Assembly: GCA_964553435.1 (NCBI GenBank) | Contig: CAZKKM010000054.1 | Span: 1 to 11,818, forward strand | Direction of reading: 5' to 3' | From: RUG11867 sp964553435 | GTDB taxonomy: Bacteria > Bacillota_I > Bacilli_A > RF39 > UBA660 | DNA: 11,818 nt | In this document: piece after piece, positions 1-6,370 of the stretch | How the letters are laid out: each line of letters begins with the position of its first letter | How positions within the stretch are numbered: position 1 is the first letter of the stretch | Program-made: the position numbers and the translations under genes | The notes under the pieces: model-generated | Database searches by the model: none | What the model saw: only the letters and a program-made list of their open reading frames with translations | Told to the model about the DNA's origin: nothing

Positions 1-17
1 GTCATATACAATAGAAT

Positions 18-116
18 TTACTTCTTCAAACTAGATTTTACTTTTTCATTTGACCAAATAGTGGTCACTTGGGATTCTTTATATTTTGTGTATTTCTTTT
101 CTGAAGTCGTTAAATA
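18..116 (-). pseudogene. Possible C-terminal remnant of a decayed gene
   Basis: There is no intact gene in this stretch. One minus-strand frame stays open for 32 codons and ends at a TAA (18-20). It encodes a basic, protein-like tail that ends WSNEKVKSSLKK. A second frame, around 100-135, reads EGVKIIFND, so a frameshift may separate the two pieces. No start codon or SD belongs to either piece. The open length alone is not significant in AT-rich DNA, so this is a weak call that rests on amino-acid composition and on the larger remnant next door. The family is not recognised. Confidence 0.2.
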
Positions 117-147
117 TTATCTTTACACCTTCCTATTCTACACGATA

Positions 148-452
148 TTAGTTTCCTATAGTACCATCTTTAATCATGGTATTTACATACTTGGCACTCA
201 GGTCTATGACAGAAGCGACAGAAAGTGAATTATTATTTACAAAGAATTTTCCAAATAAATTGCTTACACCATATAACACTGCGACTTTTCCGCCGAATAT
301 AAATGGTGATATAGAGCTATAATATATCCTTTGTATAAAAAGTAATTTGTATTTGACGTGTGGTATTTCCTATTTCCGGCAGCTATTTTATATATTATTA
401 TCTTATGAAAAACCATTAGCATTGCAATTTTTTTAAAACTATAATCATACAA
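148..452 (-). pseudogene. Frame-disrupted gene remnant, family unknown
   Basis: On the minus strand a 74-codon stop-free stretch (369 down to 151) ends at TAA 148-150 and has no usable start codon. Its translation looks like a folded-protein C-terminus, with hydrophobic patches and turns: ISPFIFGGKVAVLYGVSNLF, then FFVNNNSLSVASVIDL, ending MIKDGTIGN. A TAG at 370-372 closes this frame upstream, but the neighbouring frame carries on from about 375 to 452 with similar composition (MLMVFHKIIIYKIAAGNRKY). This is what a one-base indel in a former gene would leave. The remnant begins directly beyond the terminator of the lipoprotein gene. The family could not be identified. The alternative is a chance open frame in AT-rich DNA. 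Confidence 0.35.
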
Positions 453-515
453 AAAACTATCGTAGAAAATGTTACGATAGTTAAAATAGAGATTAAAATC
501 TATATACCTCTATTT
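451..515 (-). terminator. Intrinsic terminator with a second tandem hairpin
   Basis: A perfect 10-bp inverted repeat (AACTATCGTA 455-464, TACGATAGTT 473-482, 8-nt loop) is followed on the minus strand by a run of six T (451-456). This is a classic Rho-independent terminator for the lipoprotein gene. A second 8-bp repeat (AAATAGAG 484-491, CTCTATTT 508-515) lies just before it and covers the last bases of the stop codon, so two hairpins stand in tandem. Confidence 0.85.
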
Positions 516-1743
516 AGTTAGTAAATATTTTTATTTTGCTTTTCCAATGAGTGTTTTCGTCTTGCATAACTTCAAGAGCCGTACTATAATTTCCATTATC
601 GATAAGTTGTTTCACGTATTCGTACCACGGATTACTTTCTTTTCCTTCTGCCAAAAGAGCGAGACACTCTTCTTTAGTTGTATAGTTATCTAAAAACTTA
701 ACTGCTGCTTCATTTACTCCATTGACATAATTATCATCATCCAAAATTAAACGTAAAAGTTCATAGAATTTTTTAACATCCTCATCATCATTTGAATAGC
801 TCTCCATTTCTGGAAACCATATGTATGTATTGCTGCGGTATTCATAATTGCTACTATTTACATTAGTCTTAGAAAGTAGACGATGAAATTCATATGACTT
901 CCCGTGATAAAAAACTGTTAAAGTCATCAAATTACTACTTTTTAATAACTTTTCCTCAGGTGATAAATCAAACAACACTCCGATATCTTCTCGTACAATG
1001 CTTCCTTTTATGTCGACATGAATATCTTGAGATAAAATTTTCTGGAAAGAGATACTGTTAGTCAACTTATTTCCCTCGTCGAGTATAGTTCTCGATACTA
1101 CAGTTTTCTCGCCCTTTTTATCTTCAAATTTAAAACTTTTATTCTCACCGTCTATTTTACATGAAAATATAGTAGAGTCAAAATCGATAGCTCGAGAATC
1201 GATTTTATCCCAGTCGAATATCAAATTGCCGTCCGAATCAACTTCGTATCCCTTATCATACATTTCAATTATGCCTTTGTAATACCAATTTGTTGCACAT
1301 ATATAATTGAATAGATTTTCAAAATCATCAGTTAAAATGCCACTGGCAGGTACAGCTTCACTCTGAGTGCATCCATAATCTCCAAAGTAAAATTCTGGAT
1401 TAGTGTCACTATAAAGTTGATAATCTCTAATGAAAGCGCTCTCTTTATAATTTGACGCAGTATTGAGTATTCTCTCATAAGATATGCCAAAATTATCTTT
1501 TTCGCCATCGATTGAATCTGTTTTTTGCTTACACCCAGCAAGCGAGAATAACATTACTGTCGCTAAAGTACCTGCTAAAAAACGGGTCAAAGGTTTAGGT
1601 AAACAAAGTCTCTGTAAAAGTCTTCCGGACTGTTCTTCTCTTTGCAAAACTAAACTTTGTTTTTCAATAGTAGAAGCCTGCTTTGAAAGCCATATGCTCA
1701 ACGATTCCTTTTGTTTTTTAAGAATTTCGATGTTATTATTCAT
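514..1743 (-). CDS. Predicted lipoprotein with a long charged N-terminal extension, function unknown
   Basis: The 409-residue product is not recognised. A hydrophobic stretch at about residues 53-70 ends in a lipobox, SLAG-C71, which predicts lipid attachment at Cys71 and an extracytoplasmic mature part of about 339 residues. That part is acidic, rich in Tyr, Asn and Asp, and contains Cys124, Cys148 and later cysteines. Some 52 charged residues with a coiled-coil look (ILKKQKESLSIWLSKQ onward) precede the signal segment, far longer than a normal lipoprotein n-region. The ATG at 1741-1743 is chosen because it has an SD (AGGGGTG, 1754-1760) about 10 nt away. No internal ATG, or TTG with an SD, gives a shorter signal peptide. 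It has its own promoter and terminator, so it is probably monocistronic. Lipoprotein anchoring is inferred from the lipobox, and no enzymatic motif was seen. Confidence 0.8.
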   Translation of the reverse strand: MNNNIEILKKQKESLSIWLSKQASTIEKQSLVLQREEQSGRLLQRLCLPKPLTRFLAGTLATVMLFSLAGCKQKTDSIDGEKDNFGISYERILNTASNYKESAFIRDYQLYSDTNPEFYFGDYGCTQSEAVPASGILTDDFENLFNYICATNWYYKGIIEMYDKGYEVDSDGNLIFDWDKIDSRAIDFDSTIFSCKIDGENKSFKFEDKKGEKTVVSRTILDEGNKLTNSISFQKILSQDIHVDIKGSIVREDIGVLFDLSPEEKLLKSSNLMTLTVFYHGKSYEFHRLLSKTNVNSSNYEYRSNTYIWFPEMESYSNDDEDVKKFYELLRLILDDDNYVNGVNEAAVKFLDNYTTKEECLALLAEGKESNPWYEYVKQLIDNGNYSTALEVMQDENTHWKSKIKIFTN

Positions 1744-1775
1744 AAATTAAAAGCACCCCTTTCGAAATATAGCAT

Positions 1776-1802
1776 ATTATACAGATTTTTTTTAAATGTC
1801 AA
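1776..1802 (-). promoter_or_regulatory. Sigma-A-type promoter of the lipoprotein gene
   Basis: On the minus strand TTGACA (1797-1802) and TATAAT (1776-1781) match both consensus hexamers, but only 15 bp separate them, against the usual 17. The spacer holds a run of eight A. Transcription would start near 1769, leaving a leader of about 25 nt that contains the SD. Confidence 0.6.
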
Positions 1803-1867
1803 GTAATTGGCGATTTTGGGTAGTGTATCTGAATTGGAAAAGTAAATACGCACTATTAAATCGTTTT

Positions 1868-2752
1868 TTATTTTCCCGACCAAATTTCATACCATTTTTT
1901 GAGACTAGTAACACCATCTTTGGCGATTTCTTTGAGTAGTGACCAGGTGAGTCCCAAATTTTTTTTGATTTCAGTGAATGTGTTTTTGGCTGTCGTGCAA
2001 AGTTCACTGTTAGTCTCACAAGCTGCGGTGGCAACATTCAGATATGTTGAAATTATTTCGTTTTTAATTGTCGTATAAATTTTACCTGTGGTAGTCGAGA
2101 TACTTTCTTTATAACCCGGGAAATACTTATCTATTTTTTCATCGAAATAAATGGTCATCTCGAGAACTTTTAGTTTGGCATTTTCGCTCAAGTCTTCGAA
2201 GGTGTGTCCCTTAATTGATCCCTCATAGAAGATAAAGTCGACAAGTGTTATAAATCCGTTTTTTAGGCCATCAGTGATGTCGGATGCCTTGAATTTTTTA
2301 TCGAGATCATCGATATATGATAGCACCTCTTCATCGGCAGATTTACTTGGTTTTGGCGATGAAGAAGTGGTATGATTTGGATCTTCATTCGTCTCTTCGT
2401 TCGTCGTCTTTTCATCGTCTTGTGAAGTATCATCTTTTTTCGGAGCTCTTTTAAGTAATTTCTCTTTTTGTATTTTAATGCTCGGTGGGTTATCGTCGAA
2501 ATTTAGATCTTTTTCTTTATAAGAAAACGATACTTCATCACCTACCTCATATGTATTTTCGATGCCATTGATCAAGTAGTCACTTCCGTTTGTTTCGATG
2601 ATAACGTATTTTTCGTCGACGAGTAAAACTTTGCCGGTTATCTCTTTAAGTTCGTTTTTTTTGTCGAAGATGAGATAACAGGTCAATACTAAAAGAACGA
2701 CAATCAATATTGACATCATCATGATAACGACATTTTTTCTTTTGTCTTGCAT
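1868..2752 (-). CDS. Membrane-anchored extracytoplasmic protein of unknown function, downstream of nusG
   Basis: The 294-residue protein is not recognised. A basic N-terminus (MQDKRKN) and one hydrophobic segment at about residues 8-29 predict a single membrane anchor with the rest outside the cell. Residues 35-80 look like a small beta-rich domain (ITGKVLLVDEKYVIIET, then YEVGDEVSFSY) that could be OB-like. Residues 101-140 form a hydrophilic Ser/Thr/Asp/Glu/Pro linker. Residues 141-294 look helical, with two cysteines (245 and 252) close together that could form a disulfide. The ATG at 2752 has an SD (AAAGGAAG, 2762-2769) 9 nt away. It lies 51 bp after nusG with only a weak terminator and no clear promoter between them, so it may be read through from secE-nusG. 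In many bacteria rplK sits here. No catalytic motif is visible. Confidence 0.8.
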   Translation of the reverse strand: MQDKRKNVVIMMMSILIVVLLVLTCYLIFDKKNELKEITGKVLLVDEKYVIIETNGSDYLINGIENTYEVGDEVSFSYKEKDLNFDDNPPSIKIQKEKLLKRAPKKDDTSQDDEKTTNEETNEDPNHTTSSSPKPSKSADEEVLSYIDDLDKKFKASDITDGLKNGFITLVDFIFYEGSIKGHTFEDLSENAKLKVLEMTIYFDEKIDKYFPGYKESISTTTGKIYTTIKNEIISTYLNVATAACETNSELCTTAKNTFTEIKKNLGLTWSLLKEIAKDGVTSLKKWYEIWSGK

Positions 2753-2785
2753 TGTGAGTTACTTCCTTTCGATTTTATTCTTTTG

Positions 2786-2805
2786 AAAAAAAGCCACGAC
2801 GGGCT
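2786..2805 (-). terminator. Weak terminator-like hairpin at the end of nusG
   Basis: On the minus strand a 4-bp stem (AGCC/GGCT, arms 2802-2805 and 2792-2795, 6-nt loop) overlaps the nusG stop codon and runs into seven T (2786-2792). The U-tract is good but the stem is very short, so partial termination with read-through into the next gene is more likely than a full stop. Confidence 0.35.
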
Positions 2806-3340
2806 AATCTTCCAGAGAAACTTGAAACATTTCGACTTCGGCAGGTGTCTCTTGACCGAATAAGTCGACGAGAACGTGAAGTATGGCATTCTCTTTGTCG
2901 ATCGATTCGACAACTCCAGAAAAACTTTTGAGGGGTCCGTCGATAATCGTAACTTTCGAACCGACTTCTAGTTCTTTGTCTTCGAGACGGGACATTCCCA
3001 TATTTGCAAGCACTCTATCGATTTCTTGTGGTGGGAGTGGTGTCGGTTTAGCCCCCTTACCGCTCGAACCGATAAATCCAGTTACACCAGGTGTATTGCG
3101 GACTATATACCAAGCTTCATCAGTCATTATCATTTCGACGAGAACATAACCAGGGAACATTTTCTGCTCCACTTCTTTTTCGGTTCCGTTTTTTTGTTTT
3201 TTCATAACTTTTTCAGTCGGGACGACGACGCGGAAGATATAGTCTTGAAATCCCATAGATTCAGCACGCGCTGTCAATTTTTCTTTGACTTTGTCTTCAT
3301 GACCACTGTAAGTGTTTACTACATACCAAAGTTTTTCCAT
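2804..3340 (-). CDS. nusG: Transcription termination/antitermination factor NusG
   Basis: NusG binds the RNA polymerase clamp beside the transcript and modulates pausing, elongation and Rho or ribosome coupling. The 178-residue product has the family length. The N-terminal NGN domain (about 1-115) opens with KLWYVVNTYSGHEDKV and contains the MFPGYVLVEM strand. A KOW domain (about 125-178) reads VGSKVTIIDGPLKSFSGVV and ends MFQVSLED. The start is taken as ATG 3338-3340, one nucleotide after the secE stop. A TTG three codons upstream (3347-3349) is also possible, since the SD-like AAGGATGG (3351-3358) lies 10 nt from the ATG but directly abuts the TTG region. The secE-nusG pairing is classical and the genes are translationally coupled. 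Identity is secure and the exact start slightly uncertain. Confidence 0.97.
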   Translation of the reverse strand: MEKLWYVVNTYSGHEDKVKEKLTARAESMGFQDYIFRVVVPTEKVMKKQKNGTEKEVEQKMFPGYVLVEMIMTDEAWYIVRNTPGVTGFIGSSGKGAKPTPLPPQEIDRVLANMGMSRLEDKELEVGSKVTIIDGPLKSFSGVVESIDKENAILHVLVDLFGQETPAEVEMFQVSLED

Positions 3341-3341
3341 A

Positions 3342-3671
3342 TTAACCAATCCATCCTTGTACTAAGCTATATAATAGGTCGAAAAGTGCGGATACTCCTA
3401 TGAAAAATATGGCCATCAATGCAATCATCATAATCGTCGCAAAGGAATATTTGAAAACACTTTTCTTTGTTGGCCATGTTACGAGCTTTATCTCAGTCAT
3501 GAGTTTTGAAAAGTAACCTTTTTTGCTGTTTTCTTTTTTTGCTTTTGGCTGTTTATCCTTTTTCTTATCTTTATCACCCTTTTTATTTTTTCTTTTTATT
3601 GCTTTTTCGGGCTCGTTTAACTTCAATTCTTCTTCGAGTCCATTGTCAACAGTAACTAATACTTTTGCCAT
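3342..3671 (-). CDS. secE: Preprotein translocase subunit SecE, with extended N-terminus
   Basis: SecE is the essential clamp subunit of the SecYEG protein-export channel. The diagnostic amphipathic helix and hinge, EIKLVTWPTKKSVFKYS, lies at about residues 60-76 and is followed by one transmembrane helix (about 78-105), the minimal Gram-positive SecE core. The product is 109 residues, against about 60 in B. subtilis. The extra N-terminal half is extremely lysine-rich (residues 24-52 contain KNKKGDKDKKKDKQPKAKK) and probably disordered. ATG 3669-3671 is chosen because a perfect GGAGG (3681-3685) precedes it by 9 nt and homology-like sequence starts there. It is first in the secE-nusG transcript. 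No rpmG is found upstream. Confidence 0.95.
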   Translation of the reverse strand: MAKVLVTVDNGLEEELKLNEPEKAIKRKNKKGDKDKKKDKQPKAKKENSKKGYFSKLMTEIKLVTWPTKKSVFKYSFATIMMIALMAIFFIGVSALFDLLYSLVQGWIG

Positions 3672-3686
3672 ATTGTAATTCCTCCA

Positions 3687-3744
3687 AAATAAAAACACCT
3701 GCGTGTTACATAAATAATATAACATACTGAGGGGTGTTTTGCAA
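3687..3744 (-). promoter_or_regulatory. secE-nusG promoter nested inside a terminator-like inverted repeat
   Basis: On the minus strand TTGCAA (3739-3744), 17 bp, then TATATT (3716-3721) with an extended TGT just upstream form a sigma-A promoter. Transcription should start near 3709. The same segment holds an 8-bp inverted repeat (AAAACACC 3692-3699, GGTGTTTT 3733-3740) with an inner 5-bp stem (TGTTA 3704-3708, TAACA 3720-3724). On the minus strand it is followed by TTTTTATTTT. Transcripts reading through from ung would carry the whole hairpin, while transcripts from this promoter start inside it and keep only the 3' half. Confidence 0.6.
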
Positions 3745-3769
3745 GTTATTTGTTTTATTTTTTATGAGT

Positions 3770-4438
3770 TCAAAGTTGCCAGTCTATTGGCTCGAGTCCA
3801 TGTTCTTTTAAAAAGTCGTTAGTTTTAGAAAATGGCTTGGAACCGAAGAATCCATTGCGAGCACTGAAGGGTGACGGATGAGTGGATTCGATGATGCAAT
3901 GTTTGGGATTCGTTATATAGAATTTTTTGCTGCGTGCAAATGAGCCCCAAAGGATAAATACAACGGGTGTCTCTTTTTCGTTCAATTTTTTGATGATGTT
4001 ATCTGTAAAGAATTCCCAACCGAGAGAACTGTGGCTTCCGGCTTTGTCTTTTTCGACTGTAAGAATTGAATTTAAAAGAAGAACTCCTTCTTTGGCCCAT
4101 TTTGTCAAATCACCTATACCGGCAGGCTCGACGATGCCAAGATCATCATGTATTTCTTTATAGATGTTTTGGAGCGATGGTGGAACGCGCACTCCTTTTT
4201 TTACAGAGAATGAAAGCCCGTGAGCTTCTCCTGTTCCATGATATGGATCTTGTCCAACGATTACAACTTTCGTATTTGCGTAGCTCGTAAGTTTCAAAGC
4301 TTCGAAAATGTGATCTCGAGGCGGAAAAACAGTTTTCGTTTGATATTCTTTTTTGGCCAAAACCATCGTATTATAAAATTCTTTGGTCTCAGTTATGTCT
4401 TTTAGGGTTTCATCCCAGTCGTTGTTAAATAGTTTCAT
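3770..4438 (-). CDS. ung: Uracil-DNA glycosylase, family 1
   Basis: Ung removes uracil from DNA arising from cytosine deamination or dUMP misincorporation, starting base-excision repair. The 222-residue product has the family length. Its water-activating motif GQDPYHG lies at residues 62-68 with catalytic Asp64, the uracil-recognition Asn is in LLNS at about 123, and the DNA-intercalating HPSPFSA motif is at 187-193 (Phe where HPSPLSA is usual). The start ATG (4436-4438) follows the rlmH stop by 7 nt and has an SD-like AGGTG (4443-4447). It appears to be the last gene of the rplI-dnaB operon. A ThyX-like gene two positions upstream gives a shared theme of keeping uracil out of DNA. Confidence 0.98.
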   Translation of the reverse strand: MKLFNNDWDETLKDITETKEFYNTMVLAKKEYQTKTVFPPRDHIFEALKLTSYANTKVVIVGQDPYHGTGEAHGLSFSVKKGVRVPPSLQNIYKEIHDDLGIVEPAGIGDLTKWAKEGVLLLNSILTVEKDKAGSHSSLGWEFFTDNIIKKLNEKETPVVFILWGSFARSKKFYITNPKHCIIESTHPSPFSARNGFFGSKPFSKTNDFLKEHGLEPIDWQL

Positions 4439-4445
4439 TTTACAC

Positions 4446-4883
4446 CTACTTATGATATGTTTCGTTATTATTTATTTTAAAAGAACGGTAGATCTGTTCG
4501 AGAAGTACACCTCTAAATAATCCATGTGGCATCGTTAAATCGGAAAATGACAGACATAAGTCTGCACGGTCGACAATACTGTCGGCAAGCCCTTCGGAGC
4601 TTCCGATGACAAAAGTCAGTGTACCGGATTTTTGAAATGCTCTATCTATCGTATGTGCTAGTTCGATGCTGCTCATCTTTTGGCCATCTATCGTACAGGC
4701 TATGCAATAATCACGTGGTCCAATGTTTTTTTGGATTCCAACTGCTTCTTTAGCTAAATCGTTTTCATCTTTCAGTTCGATAACTTCTATCTTGTGATAT
4801 TTGTTTATACGTCCGAGGTAATCTTGTATCAATTCGGAAAGGTAATTTTCTTTTATTTTTCCCGAACAAACTATCTTTATCAT
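4446..4883 (-). CDS. rlmH: 23S rRNA (pseudouridine1915-N3)-methyltransferase RlmH
   Basis: RlmH is a SPOUT-class SAM-dependent methyltransferase that methylates pseudouridine 1915 in helix 69 of 23S rRNA on assembled 70S ribosomes. The 145-residue product is a little shorter than the usual 155-159. It shows the family's IDGQKMSSIELA segment (65-76), the SAM-loop FVIGSSEGL (91-99, with Ser-Ser where Gly-Gly or Gly-Ala is common) and the invariant C-terminus HGLFRGVLLEQIYRSFKI...YHK. Its ATG overlaps the TGA of the preceding gene (ATGA, 4880-4883), so the two are translationally coupled. In B. subtilis rlmH also lies close to walJ, which agrees with this neighbourhood. Confidence 0.96.
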   Translation of the reverse strand: MIKIVCSGKIKENYLSELIQDYLGRINKYHKIEVIELKDENDLAKEAVGIQKNIGPRDYCIACTIDGQKMSSIELAHTIDRAFQKSGTLTFVIGSSEGLADSIVDRADLCLSFSDLTMPHGLFRGVLLEQIYRSFKINNNETYHK

Positions 4884-5596
4884 GAATTATCGCCGTTTTT
4901 TTGTGGTTGTAATTTCATTTTTTTGTTGATTTCGTCGGTGCTCTTCTCTGTCCTGTCGATAACTAGACCACGCACCTTTTCGTTATATATGTCGTAGCGC
5001 CTTGTTACGTCCATCAGTTCTTCTCTAGTCGCATCTTTCATCAAATTCTCATAAAAATGACAAGAACTAAATGGTTCGACGCATCCTCCACAGCGGACGC
5101 ATTGTGGGACTAATGACCAGGCGATAAGCTCGTCGTATTGACGAATTTCTTCGACGAGGCTTTCCATGTAATCTCGTGTGGTCGGATCAGCACACGTACA
5201 GAGTCTTTTTTCGGCAATATTCATGAGTGCCTGCAAGTTCGCATCCATCTCCATCGGAACATAGTTCATTTGACTGCGTGTTTCGCGATCGACATTCGTG
5301 CGATCCGTTCTCTCTGTACCGACAAATTTTTCGCATCCGACATTATGACGAACAAAATGGGTCGATATAGCATAAGGAATTTGTTCCCATTTCCAGTTTA
5401 AAATGCCCCGTCTTATCGGCGAATGTCTGCAAATTAGAAGTTTGGTCTTCCAAGCATTGTTCGGCATCTTTCCTGCTTGCTTGCTCACCGTGGTCATGCA
5501 AGCCGATTTTATTCTTTGCCAATCGACATCGAAGTAAGTGACTTTTGTTGTAGTATTGTATTTTTTGACAGTCGATTTTTTTTCTTCTTTTTCCAT
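4880..5596 (-). CDS. Divergent ThyX-like (flavin-dependent thymidylate synthase family) protein
   Basis: ThyX makes dTMP from dUMP using methylene-tetrahydrofolate and FAD/NADPH. This 238-residue protein keeps the family's order of landmarks: RHSPIRR (57-63) where ThyX has its HxxPFEH segment, FVRH (81-84) followed by a conserved Glu89 and TERTDRTN (94-101) where ThyX has RHRxxSxNExSxRY, then NLQALMNIAEKRLC (120-133) and TTR141 matching the C-terminal N-x2-SLMN...A...R helix. The canonical signature is therefore only partly kept. A cysteine cluster (Cys166, 169, 172 and 179) suggests a metal site. Similar proteins, as I recall, occur in gut bacteria and phages. The SD AGGAGT (5602-5607) overlaps the walJ stop, and the gene overlaps rlmH by 4 nt. 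Family membership is inferred from motif order, and activity is unproven. Confidence 0.6.
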   Translation of the reverse strand: MEKEEKKSTVKKYNTTTKVTYFDVDWQRIKSACMTTVSKQAGKMPNNAWKTKLLICRHSPIRRGILNWKWEQIPYAISTHFVRHNVGCEKFVGTERTDRTNVDRETRSQMNYVPMEMDANLQALMNIAEKRLCTCADPTTRDYMESLVEEIRQYDELIAWSLVPQCVRCGGCVEPFSSCHFYENLMKDATREELMDVTRRYDIYNEKVRGLVIDRTEKSTDEINKKMKLQPQKNGDNS

Positions 5597-5605
5597 AATT
5601 TACTC

Positions 5606-6370
5606 CTATATTTTAATTTTTTCTGTTTTCTTTTTTTGTTTGGCGACATCAAAGTTGTCAAATTCAATCTCATATTTTTTGAGTGTTTTGCGAACTGTCG
5701 ATAGTGCCAGTTCTTCGGTATTGTTTGTTTCGCTAAGATGTGCGAGAATTACTTTTTTGGTATGAGGACCTATGAGCTTCGATAGATAAAAGCCGGTCGC
5801 ATTGTTCGAAAGATGCCCTTCATCCGAGAGAATGCGGCTTTTGGTAGCGGGTGGATACGGACCGTTCATGAGCATTTCGACGTCGTGGTTTGCTTCGATA
5901 ATGTAGATGTTCTTGTCGAATAGTTTATCGAAGTATCGCTTATTGAGATAACCTGTATCTGTCATGTATACGAGAGAAGAGTCTTTATCTGTGATGAGAT
6001 ACCCACGAGGATCGGTCGAGTCATGACTTGTTTTAAATGGTTCGATTTTGGTTGTTCCATATTCGACAGTTCCTTCAGTCAGTAGCAAGTTATCGTAGTT
6101 GACAAGACAGTCGAGGTCGTCGAGCATGGCTTCGGTGAGAACAACTTGAGGGTGGTATTTTTTTATAAATACTTTCAGTGCACCAGTGTGATCGCCATGT
6201 GTATGGGTCATGATGATGCAGTTTATTTCATCGGGTGTAACTCCGAGTTCGGCAAGTTTTTCTGTTATATACTTCGTGTTCATGCCGATGTCTATGAGCA
6301 ACTTTAACTCATCAGTTTCGACGTATGTGCAGTTTCCTTGTGATCCGGAGGCGAGGATGCTTATCAACAT
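5606..6370 (-). CDS. walJ: WalJ (YycJ) metallo-beta-lactamase-fold protein
   Basis: WalJ is a cytosolic MBL-fold metal-dependent hydrolase linked in Bacilli to the WalRK cell-wall regulon and to coordinating division with replication. Its exact substrate is uncertain, though a DNA exonuclease activity has been proposed. The 254-residue product starts with the typical MLISILASGSQGN and has the metal motif THTHGDH (55-61), His116, Asp138 in MTDTG, the family-specific EANHD...LMNGPYP segment (159-173) and GHLSN (185-189), and His211 in LAHLSETNN. Its ATG overlaps the M23 protease stop by 7 nt. Unlike in B. subtilis, no walR, walK, walH or walI precedes it. The lysine-rich tail (KQKKKTEKIKI) is short and ordinary. 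Confidence 0.95.
   Translation of the reverse strand: MLISILASGSQGNCTYVETDELKLLIDIGMNTKYITEKLAELGVTPDEINCIIMTHTHGDHTGALKVFIKKYHPQVVLTEAMLDDLDCLVNYDNLLLTEGTVEYGTTKIEPFKTSHDSTDPRGYLITDKDSSLVYMTDTGYLNKRYFDKLFDKNIYIIEANHDVEMLMNGPYPPATKSRILSDEGHLSNNATGFYLSKLIGPHTKKVILAHLSETNNTEELALSTVRKTLKKYEIEFDNFDVAKQKKKTEKIKI

Noticed and set aside
1484..1750. Plus-strand open frame of 88 codons over the start of the lipoprotein gene
   Set aside because: It is antisense to a gene with SD, promoter and signal peptide, lacks an SD, and its composition is that of a shadow frame.
1820..1857. Imperfect inverted repeat (TAGTG..TAT / ATA..CACTA) after the unknown exported gene
   Set aside because: The arms are short, bulged and far apart, and no T-run follows on the minus strand, so it is not called a terminator.
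2772..2800. Possible separate promoter (TAAAAT at 2772-2777) for the gene after nusG
   Set aside because: No -35 resembling TTGACA lies at 16-18 bp (GTCGTG is there), so read-through from nusG is the simpler view.
3026..3403. Plus-strand open frame of 125 codons opposite nusG
   Set aside because: It is wholly antisense to well-conserved nusG and secE, has no SD and no recognisable domain.
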